Below, in pieces: positions 62,714 to 64,000 of a DNA stretch of 64,000 bases. Source of the stretch: CALVGQ01 sp031551965 (GTDB lineage: Bacteria; Bacillota_I; Bacilli_A; Erysipelotrichales; Erysipelotrichaceae); assembly GCA_031551965.1 (NCBI GenBank), contig JAVBMW010000027.1, forward strand, positions 17,468-81,467. The letters run 5' to 3'. The stretch's first letter is position 1, and each line of letters begins with the position of its first letter. A program made the translations under genes and the position numbers. The notes under the pieces are model-generated. The model had not been told where the DNA came from, did no database searches, and saw only the letters and a program-made list of their open reading frames with translations.

Positions 62714-64000
62714 ATGAAAGCAATACGATTACAAACTGAATATTTAATAAACCCTTGCGGTATCGATAAGACATCCCCTCGATTGTTTTGGAATTGTGAG
62801 GATGGTGTAAAACAAACAGCATATCAAATTATTGCAGTAAGTGAAACTGGTGAGATTTTGTGGGATACACAGAAACAAATCAGTGATAAGATGCAAGCGA
62901 AATGGGCAGGAAAACCATTAACAAGTAGAAGCCATGTAAAATGGACAGTACGACTTTGGAATGAAAATGATCAAAGCGGAGAAATCAGCGAAGAAGCGAT
63001 TTTTGAAATCGGATTACTGGATCAAAATGATTGGAAAGCGAGTTGGATCACGGCAGATCTACAAGTTAATAAAAAAGAGCGTTATCCGGTAGACAGCTTT
63101 AAAAGAAATTTTGTGGTTACTGATCTAAAAAAAGCACGGCTCTATATCACTGCCTGTGGTATTTATGAAGCTAAAATCAATGGTCAACGTGTTGGTGATT
63201 TTATCTTAGCACCAGGCATCACAGATTATAAAAGAAGAATACAAGTTCAAACTTACGATGTAACTAACCTTTTACAACAAGGTGATAATGAAATTACCGT
63301 AGAGTTGGCAGATGGATGGTATCGTGGTTCTGTAGGAGCCTGGGGAATTCGTAATGAATATGGGACAGTGACTAAACTTTTGGCTCAATTAGAACTGACT
63401 GATTCAAATGATAAAACTGAACTTGTTTGTACTGATTCAACATGGAGTTGGTCAAATGATGGACCAATACGATTTGCGGATAATAAAGATGGCGAGATCG
63501 TCGAAGCTTTTAAAACGCCTAGTTATTCAAAAAAGGCAAAACAAGTTGAATTTTCTGTGAAATTAGCTTCTTCAAACAATGTCTCTATTAAAGAACAGGA
63601 ACATTTCTTACCTGAATTGATCATTACACCATTGAATCAAAAAGTATTGGACTTTAAACAAAATCATGCAGGATATGTATCATTCAAAGTAGAGGCAAAA
63701 CAGGGACAAAAAATTATTTTGCGATTTGGTGAACTTTTAGATGAAGATGGTGAATTTACCCAAAAGAATATTCAATGTAAAAACAAAAAAATAACGACTC
63801 CTTTACAACAGGTGATCTATAACTGTAAAGAAGGAATCAATGAATATAAGACAAAGTTTGCGATATTTGGTTATCGTTATGTTCAGGTCGAAACAGATGT
63901 AAAATTTGATCCTGAACAATTTGTATCCATTGCGGTTTATTCTAATATGGAACAGACCAGCAAGTTTGAATCATCCAATGAACTATTAAATCAATTTTAT
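62714..64000 (+). CDS. Alpha-L-rhamnosidase, GH78, partial at window end
   Basis: A 429-codon open frame from ATG 62714 (AGGAG before it) to the window edge. The N-terminal Bac_rhamnosid_N domain is present with SWITADLQVNKKERYPVDSF, FKRNFVVTDLKKARLYITAC, GIYEAKINGQRVGDF and ADGWYRGSVG; the sequence ends in the region FESSNELLNQFY, where the catalytic barrel begins. It is a second, divergent GH78 next to the first, so the two probably differ in linkage specificity. The active site is not in the window. Confidence 0.92.
   Translation, partial: MKAIRLQTEYLINPCGIDKTSPRLFWNCEDGVKQTAYQIIAVSETGEILWDTQKQISDKMQAKWAGKPLTSRSHVKWTVRLWNENDQSGEISEEAIFEIGLLDQNDWKASWITADLQVNKKERYPVDSFKRNFVVTDLKKARLYITACGIYEAKINGQRVGDFILAPGITDYKRRIQVQTYDVTNLLQQGDNEITVELADGWYRGSVGAWGIRNEYGTVTKLLAQLELTDSNDKTELVCTDSTWSWSNDGPIRFADNKDGEIVEAFKTPSYSKKAKQVEFSVKLASSNNVSIKEQEHFLPELIITPLNQKVLDFKQNHAGYVSFKVEAKQGQKIILRFGELLDEDGEFTQKNIQCKNKKITTPLQQVIYNCKEGINEYKTKFAIFGYRYVQVETDVKFDPEQFVSIAVYSNMEQTSKFESSNELLNQFY

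Overview
The window is AT-rich, densely packed DNA from a low-GC Gram-positive bacterium. The best fit is a spore-forming member of the Erysipelotrichia/Mollicutes-related Firmicutes. Supporting evidence (gene content and recall of families, not a database search): a spoIIGA-sigE sporulation pair, recU next to a class A penicillin-binding protein, gpsB next to a type-B RNase P RNA, a SufCDSUB iron-sulfur cluster operon, the yqeG-yqeH-yhbY-nadD/yqeK-rsfS-yqeM operon, strong AGGAGG-type ribosome binding sites, and a small protein that resembles a Mollicutes family. Nothing looks like a prophage, integrated conjugative element or CRISPR locus; most of the window is ordinary chromosome.

Layout. 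1-735: 3' part missing from a minus-strand FAD oxidoreductase. 790-4930: a lactate oxidation operon of the lctABCD type (GntR regulator with two palindromic operators, EtfB, ferredoxin-fused EtfA, FAD lactate dehydrogenase). 4.96-9.48 kb: rimO, nucleoside hydrolase, ROK kinase and M29 aminopeptidase. 9.6-12.6 kb: an accessory block with an HTH-like protein, an ECF sigma factor, its zinc-finger membrane anti-sigma factor, a decayed copy of the HTH-like gene, and a second membrane protein homologous to the anti-sigma factor but lacking the zinc finger. 12.7-18.2 kb: DUF2779 nuclease-like protein, M19 dipeptidase, DUF362 protein and a beta-helix lipoprotein. 18.5-20.6 kb: hpf, spoIIGA, sigE. 20.6-25.7 kb: a membrane protein, a small HTH-like protein, an acyl-carrier-like protein without its prosthetic-group serine, ptsI, an Alg14/Alg13-like glycosyltransferase pair, a CPBP protease and tRNA-Ser(GGA).

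25.9-29.9 kb: one very large GGDEF-GAF-PAS-GGDEF-EAL c-di-GMP protein. 30-32.4 kb: M42 peptidase, small unknown, AlkA-type glycosylase and Ogt (alkylation repair). 32.5-38.9 kb: the ribosome assembly/NAD operon, ending with mtnN, a VTT membrane protein and a PatB-type aminotransferase. 39-41.3 kb: thioredoxin-like exported protein, then ypmB-dnaD-nth. 41.4-47.3 kb, minus strand: TPR protein, then recU-PBP1A with an unusual cysteine-containing C-terminal repeat tail. 47.6-49.6 kb: GNAT, unknown helical protein, gpsB, rnpB. 49.6-51.4 kb, minus: two PrsA-like foldases. 51.6-56.8 kb: sufCDSUB plus 5-formyl-THF cyclo-ligase. 56.85-57.3 kb: an untranslated stretch with a probable IS left-end remnant. 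57.3-64 kb: a rhamnoside utilisation locus (AraC regulator, GH78 rhamnosidase, GPH symporter, second GH78 running off the end).

The genes suggest an anaerobic or microaerobic gut-type lifestyle: lactate oxidation by flavin-based electron confurcation, PTS sugar uptake, plant or bacterial rhamnoside degradation, and sporulation capacity. The most unusual observations are the duplicated and decayed sigma/anti-sigma block at 9.6-12.6 kb, whose anti-sigma C-terminus is built from out-of-frame remnant DNA, and the serine-less acyl-carrier-like protein translationally coupled to ptsI. I found no convincing complete new multi-gene system.
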